Below, in pieces: positions 7,579 through 8,057 of a DNA stretch of 8,057 bases (position 1 is the stretch's first letter; every line of letters begins with the position of its first letter). This stretch comes from Candidatus Delongbacteria bacterium. Lineage in GTDB: Bacteria > UBA4055. The notes under the pieces are model-generated. The model was not told the DNA's origin and made no database searches. It worked only from the letters and a program-made list of their open reading frames with translations. The stretch covers positions 1 through 8,057 of the forward strand of contig WTAK01000388.1 of assembly GCA_013139625.1 (NCBI GenBank), given 5' to 3'. The translations under genes and the position numbers were made by a program.

Positions 7579-8057
7579 ATGAAAAATAAATTTCGTATAA
7601 TACTGGTGCTTACCTCTGTGTTATTGTTTTTTCTTATCTTAAGAAAAATCAATTTTGAAGAACTTGGCAGAATTTTTAAGCATGTTAATCTATTGATATA
7701 TTTAGCAGGGTTTCTCTTGATTTTTCTAAGCCAATTCTTAATCGCATTTCGTTGGAAAATGACTTTACCAAAAATTAAGCATTTAAAATATACTTCAATG
7801 TTTAATCAGATCTTAACATCATATTTGTTTAATAATTTCTTTCTTAGCATATTCGGTGGAGACATCTATAAAGCATCCAGAATATATAAAATAACTGGAA
7901 AATTTAATGCTATTGCATCTATACTTTACAACAGAATAATAAATATTTACGCTGCTGCATTATTTCCTATACTTGTATTGCCATTTGTATTTACCAAGCT
8001 TGATAACAATCCATTTTTGTTTTGGTCGGTACTATTTTCAATAGGCTGCTTTATTCT
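7579..8057 (+). CDS. Flippase-like (LPG synthase TM / UPF0104 family) membrane protein, 3' end outside window
   Basis: An open frame of 159 codons starts at the ATG 1 nt after the methyltransferase stop and runs off the right edge. It begins with a membrane segment (residues 6-21), then a short amphipathic stretch with NFEELGRIFK, a second membrane segment (38-55) and an RW pair (58-59). The family signature follows as NNFFLSIFGGDIYKASRI (85-102), corresponding to the N..lP...GGD..R block of the lysylphosphatidylglycerol synthase transmembrane/AglD-like family (PF03706), and then further hydrophobic segments (from about 120). Members act on membrane lipids or lipid-linked sugars, and many sit beside glycosyltransferases and methyltransferases. 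No Shine-Dalgarno is visible, so translation is probably coupled to the gene before it. The substrate is unknown and the C-terminal half is not seen. Confidence 0.8.
   Translation, partial: MKNKFRIILVLTSVLLFFLILRKINFEELGRIFKHVNLLIYLAGFLLIFLSQFLIAFRWKMTLPKIKHLKYTSMFNQILTSYLFNNFFLSIFGGDIYKASRIYKITGKFNAIASILYNRIINIYAAALFPILVLPFVFTKLDNNPFLFWSVLFSIGCFI

Noticed and set aside
1..8057. tRNA, rRNA, CRISPR, insertion sequence or attachment-site content
   Set aside because: No cloverleaf-like segment, regularly spaced direct repeats, transposase frame or paired terminal repeats were seen on either strand.

Overview
This window is part of a surface-polysaccharide (LPS O-antigen, LOS or capsule type) gene cluster from an AT-rich bacterium, roughly 30% GC by eye. 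The central genes make and activate a nine-carbon sialic acid-type sugar (nonulosonate). The organism cannot be named from the sequence. Good Shine-Dalgarno motifs (AAGGAG, AAGGA, GGAG) precede most minus-strand genes, which argues against a typical Bacteroidetes genome. The NeuB and NeuC proteins look, from memory, like the Campylobacter jejuni LOS-locus enzymes. Such loci move between phyla, so this says little about the host.

Layout. Positions 1-6500 are a tightly packed minus-strand operon, read from right to left. It starts with a large GT-C-like membrane protein (6500-4539), followed by neuB (4546-3500), neuC (3510-2374) and neuA (2377-1688). Next come a polysaccharide pyruvyltransferase-family protein (1686-541) and an unrecognised protein with a TTG start (489-1) that runs off the left edge. 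The first four genes overlap end to start by 8, 11 and 4 nt, neuA and the pyruvyltransferase-family gene are 1 nt apart, and the last gap is 51 nt. This is the pattern of one translationally coupled transcript. A 165-nt divergent intergenic region (6501-6665) separates it from a plus-strand pair: a zinc-ribbon SAM methyltransferase (6666-7577) and, 1 nt later, a flippase-like (LPG synthase TM family) membrane protein cut by the right edge (7579-8057).

How the genes fit together. NeuC should convert a UDP-HexNAc (UDP-GlcNAc in the classical route) to free ManNAc plus UDP. NeuB condenses this with phosphoenolpyruvate to give a nonulosonic acid, and NeuA activates it with CTP to the CMP-sugar. 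All three are full length with their key motifs. The window shows no recognisable sialyltransferase of a classical family, so the pyruvyltransferase-family protein and the cut-off left-hand protein are the best local candidates for handling the CMP-sugar or decorating the glycan. The GT-C-like protein would use a lipid-linked sugar donor on the outer face of the inner membrane.

No tRNA, rRNA, CRISPR array, insertion sequence or convincing terminator was seen. The strongest open questions are which nonulosonate is made and which protein transfers it.
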